Source: Saitoella complicata NRRL Y-17804
Lineage: Eukaryota; Ascomycota; Saitoellomycetes; Saitoellales; Saitoellaceae
Assembly: GCF_001661265.1 (NCBI RefSeq)
Contig: NW_017567013.1
Span: 284,058 to 348,057, forward strand
Length of the DNA stretch: 64,000 bases
Direction: 5' to 3'
Translations under genes and position numbers: made by a program
The notes under the pieces: generated by a model
What the model was told of the DNA's origin: nothing
Database searches by the model: none
Seen by the model: the letters and a program-made list of their open reading frames with translations, nothing else
Part shown: positions 33,974 through 45,072 of the stretch, piece after piece
Position numbering within the stretch: the stretch's first letter is position 1
How the letters are laid out: every line of letters begins with the position of its first letter

Positions 33974-35308
33974 ATGTCGCATCCTCCTCCACAGTCTTCC
34001 AAGATCCTTATCCTCGGGGCCGGAACATTCGGCGTCTCGACCGCCTACCATCTCGCCAAAGGGGGCTACTCAAATATCCACGTCCTCGACCGCGCCGATG
34101 TCCCATCACCGTACTCCGCCGGAACTGATCTGAATAAGATCGTGAGAGCAGAATACGATAATCCGTTCTACACTGATCTTGCATTGGTACCCTATGCCGA
34201 AATGCGAGCGTCTGAAAACTAAGCTTACGTTTTGGACATACAGGAAGCAATTCAGGAGTGGCAGAAACCACCCTTCGCACCATATTTCCAGAAGACTGGA
34301 TATCTTGTCTGCACGTCAGCTGCGGCTCCAGAGAAGTCTAAGAACTCGCTTGCAGAATCTCTTTCGTCTATTTCCTCACACTCTGCCTTTTCAGGTTCTA
34401 TCACCAAACTTGCGGATCCCGACGCTGTGAGGAGGAAGGTGCCGCAACTGACTGGGCCCTTAACAGGATGGGCAGGATACCTGAACAAACACGCAGGCTA
34501 CGCTCAGGCTGCTTTGGCCGTAGAAGCCCTAGCAAGGGAGTGCACTAAGCTCGGAGTGACTTTCAATACCGGCGAGCAGAAGGGCCGCGTAGCCGAGCTG
34601 CGCTACGACTCCTCCGGAAAATGCCTTGGCGCGCTGACAGCTGACCAAAGCTTCCACACTGCAGATCTCGTCATTGTATGTTTGGGTGCCCACGCAGCCT
34701 CGCTCATTCCTCAACTCGCTAAGCAGCTGACAGCAAAGGCTTGGGCAGTCGGCCTGATCCAGTTGACCGAGGAGGAGGCGGTGCCAATGCGCGGAATACC
34801 GGTGGTTAACTGTCGTGACCTCGGTTTTTTTTTCGAGCCTGAGCCTGGGACGAACGTGTTGAAGCTTTGCAACGCGAGCGCTGGGTATACCAATAGGAAT
34901 GCATATGGAGTATCCATCCCCACGGAAACGAATGAGGGGATTCCCGAGGAGGACGAACTTGCGATTCGGAGATTATTGAGGGAGGCGTTGCCACAGTTTG
35001 CCGATCGCCCGTTCGTGGAGAAGAAGATCTGTTGGTGTGCTGACACCAAAGATTCGGATTACATCATCGCCTCTGTACCCCAAACTTCGGGACTCATGGT
35101 GGTGAGTGGCGATTCGGGACATGGATTCAAGATGCTACCCATCGTCGGAAAATGGGTATGGGAGTTCCTAGTGAAGGGAAAGAGGCCCGAGTGGTGGCAA
35201 TGGAAGAACCAAGAGCTGGACGAAACGGGTGAGGAGGACATCAGCTGGCGGGTGGGTACAGTGAGGGATATCAAGGACGTTGGACGGTTTCGCGCCGTAA
35301 AGATATAG
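33974..35308 (+). CDS. FAD-dependent amine oxidase (sarcosine / fructosyl-amino-acid / saccharopine oxidase family)
   Basis: Flavoprotein oxidising secondary amines or N-substituted amino acids with release of H2O2. Exons 33974-34186 and 34244-35308, 425 aa. The 57-nt intron removes an in-frame stop and gives the family motif TDLALEAIQEWQ. N-terminal dinucleotide fold ILILGAGTFGVSTAYHLA, then SAGTDLNKIVR; near the C-terminus CWCADTKDSDYII, where a Cys in this position carries covalent FAD in family members, and SGDSGHGFKMLP. Substrate cannot be set: sarcosine, pipecolate/saccharopine and Amadori compounds are all handled by close relatives. No peroxisomal SKL-type end (it ends AVKI). Convergent with ATP11. 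Confidence 0.88.
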
Positions 35309-35377
35309 TGTAATTTAACTATACCAGATCATACCTCATCTCAATGTATATCGTACCCTATGCTGCTTTTGTTCTGT

Positions 35378-36325
35378 CTAGACGAGCTTAGCACAGTCCT
35401 TCAACAGCTCATCCAAATCAAAGCCCTCTCCACCCTTGTTAAACCCCTTCAACAACCTCAACTTCCTATCACCATCCTCCGTCCCCTCCTTAGCACCATA
35501 AAACCTCTGCAGAGCAAGCACCAACCACCTAGCATCATTGTCACTAATCCCCCGATCCGGATCAACCTCTCCTCTCACCAATACCAACTCATGCGACTTT
35601 GCGAGATCGTGATAATGCGCGAGCGTGGTATGCGGACGCGCAAACTCTCCCTTCAACTTGTATTCACCAAGGTTGGTGAAGAGGACGTGGGATATGCCAT
35701 TGGCCGGGAACATCCACTGCATGAACTGCATCTCAATACCCTGCTCGCCCCGTGGCAGCGGAAGAACGAACATCGGGTTCTGTTTTCCAACTGCCTCCAT
35801 TTTCTGGACTGTTGGTGCTTCGGCTGTTGCGCACATGAGGGAATTGTCGGATGAGTGTCGTGCTCGCCAGATGAGATCAATTTCTTTGGCGTTGGCGTGT
35901 TTGGACAATGCCTCGACGTCGACAAAGGATGAGAGACGCTTGACACCGTCCGGGGCTGTCTCCACCACTTTCTTGGCCTTATCCAGAATTGGTGCATGCT
36001 GCTTGCTTTTTGCCAGCTTCAGGCTACCATCAGGCGAGTTCAGTGCCTCCTCGAGCCTCGCTAGCGGATCAACCTTGCTGTGGGCCTTGCGCTGTGCAGC
36101 AATCCTATCCGCGTACCTCTGCTTCAACTCATCGATGTTCGAGAGACCCTCCTTCTTTGCCTTCTCCTTCAACTTTGCCTCGTACTTTTCCCTGATGCTG
36201 AGCTGTGCGGCATCCTGCGCCTGTGCGAAGACAACAGCAGAGACGGACGCATTGCGCCTGGCAACACCAGCGGCACTTCGGTAAACGGCGTTGTTCAAGG
36301 CGGACTTTGCAACGTTCAGTGACAT
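35378..36325 (-). CDS. ATP11: F1-ATPase assembly chaperone Atp11, mitochondrial
   Basis: Binds free F1 beta subunit in the mitochondrial matrix during ATP synthase assembly. Single exon, 315 aa. N-terminus MSLNVAKSALNNAVYRSAAGVARRNA is basic and lacks acids, a likely presequence. A helical charged region follows (REKYEAKLKEKAKKEGL), then the ATP11 fold with DLIWRARH, PMFVLPLPRGEQGIEMQF and FTNLGEYKLKGE. Start 36325 is chosen because upstream codons in frame encode a low-complexity Ser-Glu-Lys repeat from the CFT1-side leader, where GAATTCTCT is tandemly repeated (36341-36358). Divergent from CFT1 with 160 bp between starts. Confidence 0.95.
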   Translation of the reverse strand: MSLNVAKSALNNAVYRSAAGVARRNASVSAVVFAQAQDAAQLSIREKYEAKLKEKAKKEGLSNIDELKQRYADRIAAQRKAHSKVDPLARLEEALNSPDGSLKLAKSKQHAPILDKAKKVVETAPDGVKRLSSFVDVEALSKHANAKEIDLIWRARHSSDNSLMCATAEAPTVQKMEAVGKQNPMFVLPLPRGEQGIEMQFMQWMFPANGISHVLFTNLGEYKLKGEFARPHTTLAHYHDLAKSHELVLVRGEVDPDRGISDNDARWLVLALQRFYGAKEGTEDGDRKLRLLKGFNKGGEGFDLDELLKDCAKLV

Positions 36326-36485
36326 TTCGCCGGACTTCTCTGAATTCTCTGAATTCTCTGATTTCTCCGACTTCTCCTCCCTCCTCGGATCTAAGGCACC
36401 AGGGCACACGTGACGGTGCGCGTATACCGTACCGTACGTCGGTAGGGCCTCGGAGGTGAACTCCAAAGGCAGTCAAGTCGGAATA
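36326..36485. promoter_or_regulatory. bidirectional promoter ATP11 / CFT1
   Basis: Only 160 bp separate the two start codons. It includes the tandem GAATTCTCT/GATTTCTCC simple repeat at about 36341-36373. No TATA box is evident. Confidence 0.4.
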
Positions 36486-39400
36486 ATGCAGACCTGCTGG
36501 AAGGATTTGACTGATCCGACGGCGGTCGATGCTGCTGTGTACTGTGAATTCACGGGCAGGGGCCGGCGGAATCTGATTGTTGCAAAGAGCTCGCTGTTAC
36601 AGATCTTTGACGTTTTTGACGAGGAGCGGGAGATTGCGGTCGAAGAGGAGACTGAGAGGGAAGATGTTGTATTGCCAGGGAGAGGTGAGGGCGAGGAGCA
36701 GGTACCTTCGCGTGATTGGCGGTCCATTGAGTGATGTTGACGCGAGATCTAGGGCTTCTTGAATGATGTACACCTCCTACGATCCCGACAAGATCGCATT
36801 TCTTCGCTTGTATTTGTCGCAGAATTTCATCTCAACGGCACAATCACTTCTCTAGCAACAATACGCACGATATCCCCCACTACACCAGGTGCGGAATCTC
36901 TTCTGATATCCTTCCGCGACGCGAAAGTGTCACTGGTGGAATGGGATGCTGCGAACTACAAGCTGCAGACGGTCAGCCTTCACTACTACGAGCAACATTC
37001 TCATCAACAGCCATTCACGCCTCGAGGTGACGAAACGGACTCAAGGTTATATGTCGATGCGACCGGTCGATGCGCGACGCTCAACTTTAACCGCGACATG
37101 CTGGCCATCATTCCCTTCCGACAAGAGGACGATGATCTGCTCGAGGATGCGCCAGATGGAGAGCAACAGTCCGATAAGCCATACCTGTCATCATTTGTCC
37201 TTCACGTGTCTACGCTCGACGAAGCGCTTAGCAATATTACCGCCATGACTTTCCTTCACGGATACCGAGAACCTACGGTCGCGCTCCTGTATACTCCACA
37301 TCGCACCACGACCTCTCTTCTCGAGCATCGAAAAGACACGAGCATTGTCTCTGTCATCACGCTCGATATCTCATCCCGCGCATCCTCAACCATCTACACC
37401 ATCAACAATTTGCCTTACGATATCCACTCCGTTCTTGCGTTACCAACGCCCGTCGGTGGTCTCCTATGTATCGGAGCGAACTCTCTGGTATATATCGATT
37501 CACAGGGCAGAACATCCGCCCTCGCCGTCAATGGCTATGCAGCGGAAACTTCCGACTTCACGTTCGTCGACGAGAGCGCACACAGCCTCAGACTAGACGG
37601 CGCCGTTGCTGTTCCGTTAGGTGGACCTGACGTTCTGGTGGTTACAAGGCAAGGTCATTTGTGGAAGCTGATCATGGAAATGGACGGTGCAAGGGTCGTG
37701 AAGATGCATCTGGAGAAGGCGGTTGTGACGGGTGATCTCTTGAGATTTGCCGGTGCAAGCTGTGCTGTTCAAGTAGGAGACTCCCATGTTTTCCTTGGGA
37801 GCCGGGTCAGTGATTCGATTCTGTTGGGTTGGAACAGGAAAGGTGAAGTCAAGAGTGATAAGCTGGCAGTGAAAGCAGAAATTAAGGATGAGGATGAGGA
37901 TGAGGATCTTGACGATCTCTATGGTGATTCGTCCGCAAATCCTGCACAAGAAAAGAAGGCACAGAAGGGCGAGCATGTCTTCTCCCTTCACGACAGCCTA
38001 ACGAATTGCGGCCCTATCCTCGACTTCACCGTTGGTGAGCCTCTGTTCGCTGATCCCGCACAGGCCCGGCGTCAGGCTGGCATTACGCCAGAACTCGAAC
38101 TCGTTTGCGCTACGGGATCTGATGCGTCGGGCGCCCTGACGGTGATGCGGAAGAGCGTGATGCCTATCGTGGAGATGGGCTTAGAGTTCAAGGGTGTAAG
38201 GGGATTATGGACATTGAAGGCAGCTGATGGAAGTGACAATTACTTGGTCATTGGCGGTGAGGAGACGAGTATGGTCTACGATGCGTCCCAAGGTTTGGAC
38301 GCAGTGGAGGGAAGTGACTGGGAAACTGAAGAACGTACGATTGCTGTCGGTGGCGTAATGGGCGGATTGGGTATCGTTCAGGTTGGCGAGAACGTGTTGA
38401 GGCTGTTTGATACCCGTTTGAAGTTGATGCAACTGGTACCTGCGACCGAGGAGGAGGGGAGTGAGGATGCGATTATCCTTTCAGCTCATTTCACGGATTC
38501 TTATGTCATGGTTACCCTTGACAATGGGAAGTTGGTTACGTTCAAGGTAAACGGGAAGAGTCAGGAGTTGGAGGAGATGAAGAAACCAGAAGCGTTGGCG
38601 AAACCCGAGGTCGTGGCAGGTGCGCTTTTCGCCTCACGAGATCCGATGTTCGACATGGGTGCGGATGTGAAGAAGGAAAATGAGGAGGTGAAGGCCAATG
38701 CAGGGAAGAAGAGGAAGAGGGAGAACGACAATGAAGAGGATGGCGTCTATGGTGATGCAATTTCGGCTGCGAAGAACGCAACTGGTGTAGAGATCGACGA
38801 GAAGAACGTGTCTGTGCTGGCTGAGCAGAATCCCGAAGGTGTGTTGCGGCAGTTTTCCTATGTCGTCACCGCAAACGGTGCTCTGCAAGTTTACCAGCTC
38901 CCGGAATATACGCCAGTGTTCGAGTGTCCTGGATTCGGAGGACTACCCGCAACGCTGGTGCATGATGAAGGTGAAGCTGCCACGGAAGGCGATGAAGGTA
39001 AGGTTGTGGAGATCTTGGTTACGGATATGGGTGATGAGAGGAAGGAACCTCATCTACTGGCAAGGACACTACGGAACGACATTGTCATCTACAAGCCTTA
39101 CCAGCACGAAGGAAAGCTTCGCTTCACGAAGGTGCCGTGCGATGCTGTGACGAGACAACCGATTCATCCCGACACAGTTATGGATGGTGTTGAACAAAAC
39201 GAAGGTGTCGACTTGAAGCAAGCAAAGGTGAAGCAGATGGTACCGTTTGAGAACGTTGCCGGGTATTCCGGTGTCTTCTTGCAAGGCAAGGCGCCCTCAT
39301 GGATTATCAAGACGGCAAAGTCTCCGGTACGGATACACCCAAACGCATCCGAGACACCCGCGGTGGCATTCTCGACCTTCTCCAACCCCATCCAAGAGAA

Positions 39401-40754
39401 GGGATACATCTACGCCGATAACAATGGCAGCATCCGCATCGCTGCCCTCCCCGATAGCTTCACCTTTGACAACAAATGGTCATCCCGCACAGTCCCAATA
39501 GGCAGAAACGTCCACGCCGTCGATTACCACCCCAAATCCCAAACCTACATCATCGCCACCTCCGAAAATATCCCCTTCGAACTCGTCAACGAAGACAGCG
39601 AACCCGCCGTCGAATTTGACAAAGAAAGTCAATTCCTCCCAGACACCCAACACGGTGATCTATGTCTCGTGTCACCCCACACCTGGTCCGTTATCTACCG
39701 CCACGAGTTCGCGCCGAATGAGTTTGCGTTGAGTGTGAAGACTGTTGATCTCGAGATCTCGGAAGTGACGAAGAAGAGGGCGCAGTATATTGCGGTCGGG
39801 ACGGGGATGTTTAGGGGTGAGGATTTGGCGATGAGAGGGACGGTTTATTTGTTTGAGGTGATTGATGTTAATCCTGAACCCGGAAAGCCAGAGACGAATA
39901 AGGCGTTGAGGTTGATCTGGTCTGAGGAGGTCAAAGGAGCGGTATCGGTCGTGTGCGATATCAACGGGTATCTGTTGGCGTCGCAAGGGCAGAAAGTCAT
40001 CGTCCGCGGGTTTGATGAGGGCAATGATCGTCTCGTTGGTGTTGCCTTTGTTGATCTGCACATGTACGTCTCCATTGCCAAAACCCTGAAGAACATGCTC
40101 TTGTTTGGTGATATTGCGAAGAGTATCTCGTTCGTCGGGTTCTCTGAGAACCCTTACAAGATGACCACGTTCGGGAAGGACTCTGAAGCACTGGAAACCG
40201 TCGCAGGTGACTTCATCGTCAAGGGCAGCGCTTTACGCTTCGTCATTGCAGACGGCCACGGAAACGCCCACATCTTCCAATACGATCCCGAAAGTCCGCA
40301 ATCATTGGCAGGCGAGAAGCTTTTGCGACGAGCAGATATCCATATCGGTCACCAGATCAAGACGATGAAGATGCTGCCCAAAGCACTCCTCTCACGACCA
40401 GGAGGTGAGGAGGGTGTGGAGCAGTATCTTTGCTTAGCAGGCACCCTCTCGGGAAACCTCGGCATGGTGACCCCCATCTCCGAACGCGCATACCGTCGTC
40501 TCAACATCCTCCAAGGTCAAATCGCGACGACCGAGGAGTCCGTCGCCGGTTTGAACAACCGCGCCTACAGACTCTCCACCCATGTCAGCCGCACATCCAA
40601 CGCCATGCGCGGAGTCATCGACGGAAGTTTGGTGTCGACCTTTGCGAGTATGTCAACGACACGAAGAGCAGAGATCGCGAAGAAAACGGGAGCTCGGAGT
40701 GAGAGGATCCTGGATGATTTATTGGAGTTGGATCGTGCTTTGGGATACTTTTAG
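36486..40754 (+). CDS. CFT1: cleavage and polyadenylation factor subunit Cft1 (CPSF160)
   Basis: Scaffold of the polymerase module of the pre-mRNA 3'-end processing complex. Exons 36486-36684 and 36793-40754, 1386 aa. The join at donor GTGAGG (36685) restores R-D-R-I-S-S-L-V-F-V-A-E-F-H-L-N-G, matching the family pattern of a propeller strand followed by AEFHLxG. A later GTACCT donor would break the frame. The N-terminus (MQTCWKDLTDPTAVDAAVYC, then RRNLIVAKSSLLQIF) is the expected first propeller. WD40-like propellers throughout; C-terminal CPSF-A domain with HIGHQIKTMKMLPKAL and ending LLELDRALGYF. Acidic and lysine-rich linkers near residues 370 and 620. The 108-nt intron is twice the local norm. 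Confidence 0.95.
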
Positions 40755-41005
40755 ACTTCTGAAAACAAATATCTAGCATTGTATTTTCCCGCGTACTTGA
40801 GGCGAGCTCGCGTACCTATCAACCGCTGCGCACTGAAATCACGGCCGAGCCTCACTTTAAACTCGAAGCACTGATAACGAGATACGGTAGGCCGTGAACC
40901 CTTCAATGTTACATTTCCGTAGACGAAGCATTCGTTTAAATAGACGAGGAGTTCCTTATGCAAATCAAATCTCCCATACACTTCCACAGACCAAGATCAG
41001 GAAGT

Positions 41006-41775
41006 ATGTCTATGGCAGCTATGAACACAGAAACGGAGATGTTGAGAACCCATGGGAGGGGTGGAGCTGGGAACATTGGGAACGATGCGGATATGATTGT
41101 TGAGCGTATGTTGTCTGCTGCAGGCTGCTTGCGTATGCGAAGGGTTGACAAAGTGGATAACAGCGGTTGTGATCCCGGTGAGTTTGGCAGGCGCTTCGGG
41201 AGAGGCCTTCTCGACTGGACGCGGTGGCATTGGGAATATGGGTAAATTATGCTTGGCGGTTTTGTGTTCACTTTCAGGCTCATGTGTGATTCACAGGGAA
41301 TGTGGATGAGAGTCGCTCGCCGCCTGCACCGGAGCCCACGCAGTTCATGGCACAACCACCCGATGCGCCAGCTCCTGATCCCGACATTGCTTCTGGAGGT
41401 GATGGCTACGGAGAGCACCGTCACTACGATCACGAACATCATGACCACCACTCCGGCTCCGGCTCCTCCGCCACAGCAGCAGGACAAGGCCTCTCCACCG
41501 GCCGCGGCGGCGCCGGAAACGTCGAACCAGACCACGAAACCATCGGCGAAAAAGTCGAAGAAGCCGTCGGAATCGAAGACCACGACCACCCCCGCCGCGG
41601 CTCAAAGCACTTTACAGCAGGCCGTACTGAACACGGTGAACTCACCCAAGAAGAGGTCGATGGAGGGGTGGAGACGATCAAGAGGAGGAGTAGTAATGCG
41701 CCGAAGGATTTGGCTGATGCGGGTGTTGCGGATAAGTTGAAGTATAAGATCAAGGGGTTGCTTCATAAGGAGTAG
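41006..41775 (+). CDS. PAR32/DUF3602-like protein, copy A
   Basis: Disordered small protein with the repeated GRGGxGN signature of the DUF3602 family. Exons 41006-41105, 41164-41241 and 41297-41775, 218 aa. The three repeats are THGRGGAGN, STGRGGIGN and STGRGGAGN, each normally preceded by Ser or Thr. His/Asp-rich middle part. C-terminus LADAGVADKLKYKIKGLLHK is shared with copy B. In yeast the family member Par32/Amu1 is a TORC1- and Npr1-dependent inhibitor of ammonium permeases; this role is known for yeast and only inferred here. Exon 2 encodes just one repeat. Same strand as copy B, 208 bp upstream of it, indicating tandem duplication. Confidence 0.82.
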
Positions 41776-41983
41776 GAGTAGATGTATGCTGTTTCTTTGG
41801 AGTTTTTGTTCTCGTTACGATAGTGATACCTTCTTTACCTTCCCTTCTGGTCGGCTCTCGAGACGGCCCGCCCGAACCCGCCACCCGGCGACAGAGATAA
41901 GAGAAAGTACGTCATCTGCAACTCGCTGTTATAAAGTGTAAGTCCTCCGCAATTATTGTTCAATCGCAATAACATCAATCGCA

Positions 41984-42579
41984 ATGTCAACAACAATCCC
42001 AATCCTCGAGAACGACGGTGATCGCGTTCGCGTACACGGCCCAGACGAAGTAACCTCGCACGGTAGAGGCGGTGCCGGCAACTTTGGCGTCGACACAACT
42101 CCCATGATCGATCGTACGACCCTCTCCCTCTCCCTTGATCCAAGTTCAATCACTAATCGTTGTGATTGACAGCCAACGTCGTCCGTATGGAAATGCCAGG
42201 CGCACACGGAGAAGCCTTCTCAACAGGCCGCGGCGGCACAGGAAACATGGGTAACGCCGGCTCAGCCCGTCACCACGTCCCCGGAGATCCCTCCGCCGTA
42301 ACAACAGACGAATTCTCCTCCGAACAGATTTCGCCTGGTCTCGAAGCCGGTGAAGGGTTCTCCACTGGACGCGGCGGAGCAGGGAATGTCGAGCCGGCGG
42401 ATAATTCGGTAGGGGTTGTGGGACATGGGAATCATGCGCATGGAGCTGTGGGTGGAAGCGTTGATAGTGATGCGGTTATGGAGGAGAGGAGGGAGAAGGC
42501 GCCGGAGGGGCAGGCGGATGCTGGGCTGGCGGATAAGGCAAAGATGATGATTGCGGGGCTGTTTCATAAGAATAAGTAG
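41984..42579 (+). CDS. PAR32/DUF3602-like protein, copy B
   Basis: Second member of the tandem pair, 178 aa. Exons 41984-42113 and 42173-42579. Repeats SHGRGGAGN, STGRGGTGN and STGRGGAGN; between the first two, PMIDPNVVRMEMPGAHGEAF aligns with the same place in copy A. The C-terminal segment QADAGLADKAKMMIAGLFHK is a second conserved block and may be an amphipathic helix. Copy A has an extra intron after the second repeat and a longer His/Asp linker, so the two have diverged. No membrane segment or signal. Confidence 0.85.
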
Positions 42580-42758
42580 GTTGGGCTTGGCCGTGGAGTG
42601 TATGATACCCGTGTTATCCGTTCTTGGTCGTACGTAATATGATAGATGTATTCTGTTCCTCTAAGAAATATAACGCCGCGATCAATATCTCGACACAACT
42701 CCGTTCGCCAACCCCCATTTCGCTAAACACAACCACAACGCCGTCTTCTTTGATTTGT

Positions 42759-43626
42759 TTACTCCTTCTTGCCCTTCTCAGGCTCAGTCTTCTCCGAACT
42801 CTCCTTATCCCCACTCTGATGCGCCTCTTTCCCCTCAACAGTACTCATCCGTCTAATCCTCTCCTCACACGGATCACTGGCATCTTTATGCCCACTCCAC
42901 TTAGGCGTCCCATCAAGCACGTCCATAACCCGATACTTGTAAAAGATATGACACTTTGCCTTCCATACATCCGGAACATACGTCTGATCCGCCTCGGGAT
43001 TCTTAAGACCAGATGCCTTGCGAGGGAATTTAATGAGGGTGGGGAATAGCATCACCATGTTTCGGCCTTCGTCAAAGATGGGAGACTTGCAATTTTTGCA
43101 GTGGAGTTTGCAGGGCAGGTCACGGTCAGGTTTGTCGTGTTCGGAGTTGTAGAAGCCGATGTTTGAGGCGGGGGTTGTTATGTGGATATCCTTTTTGTGG
43201 AAGATTGCGGCCTGTTACATCGTTAGCATTCCATGCAATTGGACTATTAGACATGACACATACCCATTGAGCGGGAGCACCGTGTAGACGCTGACAACCC
43301 TTACAATGACAGAACTTGACATCGAGTGGATCACCCCTTGCCTCGTACTGTACACCGCCGCAGTAACATGACGCTTCCCAATCTGCCTTGAACTCCTTAT
43401 CGAGCTCAGCGAGGCCATATGGAGGCTGCTTATGCCAATCCTCGGATTCACCAGCGACTTTCCTGCTGTCGTCTTTGTTTGCGGAGGTGGAGGTAGAGTT
43501 GGACATGATGGGGGGTGCAGAGTGGAATGTGCGGACGACTGTGCGAGTTCGAGTGGTGAGACGGAGTTGTTGACGGGTAGCGGTGATGAATATTCTCTTT
43601 GGGATTTTCCGGATCAAGAGCATCAA
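42759..43626 (-). CDS. GFA/CENP-V-fold zinc protein, probably mitochondrial
   Basis: Protein of the glutathione-dependent formaldehyde-activating (GFA) family. Exons (minus) 43264-43626 and 42759-43211, 271 aa. The splice restores GAPAQW-AAIFHKKDIHIT, a family-typical strand. Zinc ligands are visible: CYCGG, CHCKGC and, in exon 2, CKLHCKNCKS. The N-terminus (MMLLIRKIPKRIFITATRQQ onward, Arg/Thr-rich to residue 40) looks like a mitochondrial presequence; a downstream Met near residue 41 (MSNSTSTS) could give a cytosolic form. True GFA activity is doubtful in most family members, so only the fold is called. The C-terminal tail is charged and disordered. Confidence 0.88.
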
Positions 43627-43776
43627 TCTGATTTTTGGTGTTGAGTTTCGTCTTGCGACTTCGAACGCTTCCTATGTGCGCGGACTCCTTGACGTCACGC
43701 CTGATATGACAATGTCGATTAATAAATAAATAACAAAAATAAAAAACGCCGAAACACCGTAGCCAGACCAGGAGCC

Positions 43777-44910
43777 CTAGTTCAAGTCACCACTCCCGTC
43801 AACCTCATCCCAATCGTCCCCGACTTCATCCCCAACCTCATCCCGCTCGTCCACCACATGCCACTCCGCACCACCCCTCTTCAACGCCCTCATGGTTTTC
43901 CTCGCAATACTATCCACATCCATCGTCCAGATCTCTCCATCACCATGTGCAGCTTTACTGATGTGTCCTGCGTCGTGTGTCCATAGTCCCTTCTTCTCGT
44001 TCGTGGTGGTGAAGAGGTCGTAAAGGACTTGGCCGAGATTGAGGGTGTCGGCTGCTTCGCCCGAGAAGGTGTGCTGTGTCCATCCGAGATACGCTGCACA
44101 GCTCGCTAAGCAACTGGTACCCTCCACGAACCGCTCGACGACGGAAATGTCCATCGTGGCAATATCTTGCTCCACATGCATAGGTAACCGACTCCGCCCG
44201 CTCGTGCTCCAGTCTCGTCGGATGTAGACGCCTGGGTCATGTACCACTAGATTTGGTAGAACGATTGCGTGAGGTAGTTTCACAGAGAGATACGATGCTG
44301 TCAGCCAGATAACGTGTGAGATGTGCGAAAGGACGGTCGTGAGGTGTAGTGCGTCGAACTTTCGTAGTTCGCGTAAGTCGGGGATTTCGAGACCGGCGAG
44401 GAAGAAGAATGTACCGTTTGCGAAGGTGGATTTTGTTAGTCGCATGATGCAAGCGAGGTCGGCGATTTCGCAGTGTCGTTGCTCGGCCAAGTCGGTGAGA
44501 GCGGTGTCCAGTCGCGCTCGTGCGATGACGATACTCGCGGCAGCCTTATCGACTTCTCGTGAGCGCTGCGTCTTCTGGTACTCCTTTGCATCCCGAAGCT
44601 GCTTTTCCCTCGCAGTAATATCCTCCCTCTTCGCCCTAACTCTCGCCCTCGCCTGCCCAACCCTCTCCCTCTCCCTCTCAACCACCACCCTAACCTCCCC
44701 CGTCCTCCTCCCCACCTCCTCTCCTTCTGCCTCCCTCCTCCTCGCCCCTCCGGCCTCCTCCGCCTCGACCCACCTCCTAACCTCCGTCGCCGCCCTCTCC
44801 TTCTTCGTCAAGAGCTTCAGTATCTCGTACCGAAAGAGTCGGATACGTTCGCCGACGCATGTTTCGCAGAAGAGGTGTTTGCCTTTTTCACAGCAGATGC
44901 CGCATTCCAT
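43777..44910 (-). CDS. ATG14: autophagy protein Atg14 (PI3-kinase complex I subunit)
   Basis: Targets Vps34 complex I to the autophagosome formation site. 377 aa from ATG 44910. N-terminal cysteine motif MECGICCEKGKHLFCETCV, then about 130 residues of coiled coil (Arg/Glu/Ala-rich), then the Atg14 domain with LPNLVVHDPGVYIRRDW and AAYLGWTQHTF. Acidic C-terminus (DEVGDDWDEVDGSGDLN). In-frame ATGs further upstream (45024 and beyond) read through the terminal repeat of an inserted transposon, so 44910 is the likely native start; the N-terminal Cys motif is at or near residue 1 in Atg14 as I recall it. The native promoter has been displaced by the insertion. Confidence 0.85.
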   Translation of the reverse strand: MECGICCEKGKHLFCETCVGERIRLFRYEILKLLTKKERAATEVRRWVEAEEAGGARRREAEGEEVGRRTGEVRVVVERERERVGQARARVRAKREDITAREKQLRDAKEYQKTQRSREVDKAAASIVIARARLDTALTDLAEQRHCEIADLACIMRLTKSTFANGTFFFLAGLEIPDLRELRKFDALHLTTVLSHISHVIWLTASYLSVKLPHAIVLPNLVVHDPGVYIRRDWSTSGRSRLPMHVEQDIATMDISVVERFVEGTSCLASCAAYLGWTQHTFSGEAADTLNLGQVLYDLFTTTNEKKGLWTHDAGHISKAAHGDGEIWTMDVDSIARKTMRALKRGGAEWHVVDERDEVGDEVGDDWDEVDGSGDLN

Positions 44911-44987
44911 AGGAGAGCATTTTCTCGATATCGTTGCTTTGTGGGGTTCTTCAGTATATGGAGGCGGCTGAGGATGTCGTACTGCTG

Positions 44988-45007
44988 TGTGCAAAATTCT
45001 TGACACA
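44988..45007 (+). repeat. left terminal inverted repeat
   Basis: TGTGCAAAATTCTTGACACA, exact reverse complement of 47934-47953. It begins 77 bp upstream of the ATG14 start codon. Confidence 0.93.
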
Positions 45008-45072
45008 GCGCGTCTTAGGCGCATCTGCGCGGAATCAGACCAAACCACAAACAACCCAACAACTCCATCAAA

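Noticed and set aside
35625-36284. 219-codon plus-strand open frame opposite ATP11
   Set aside because: Shadow of ATP11, which is clearly recognised on the minus strand.
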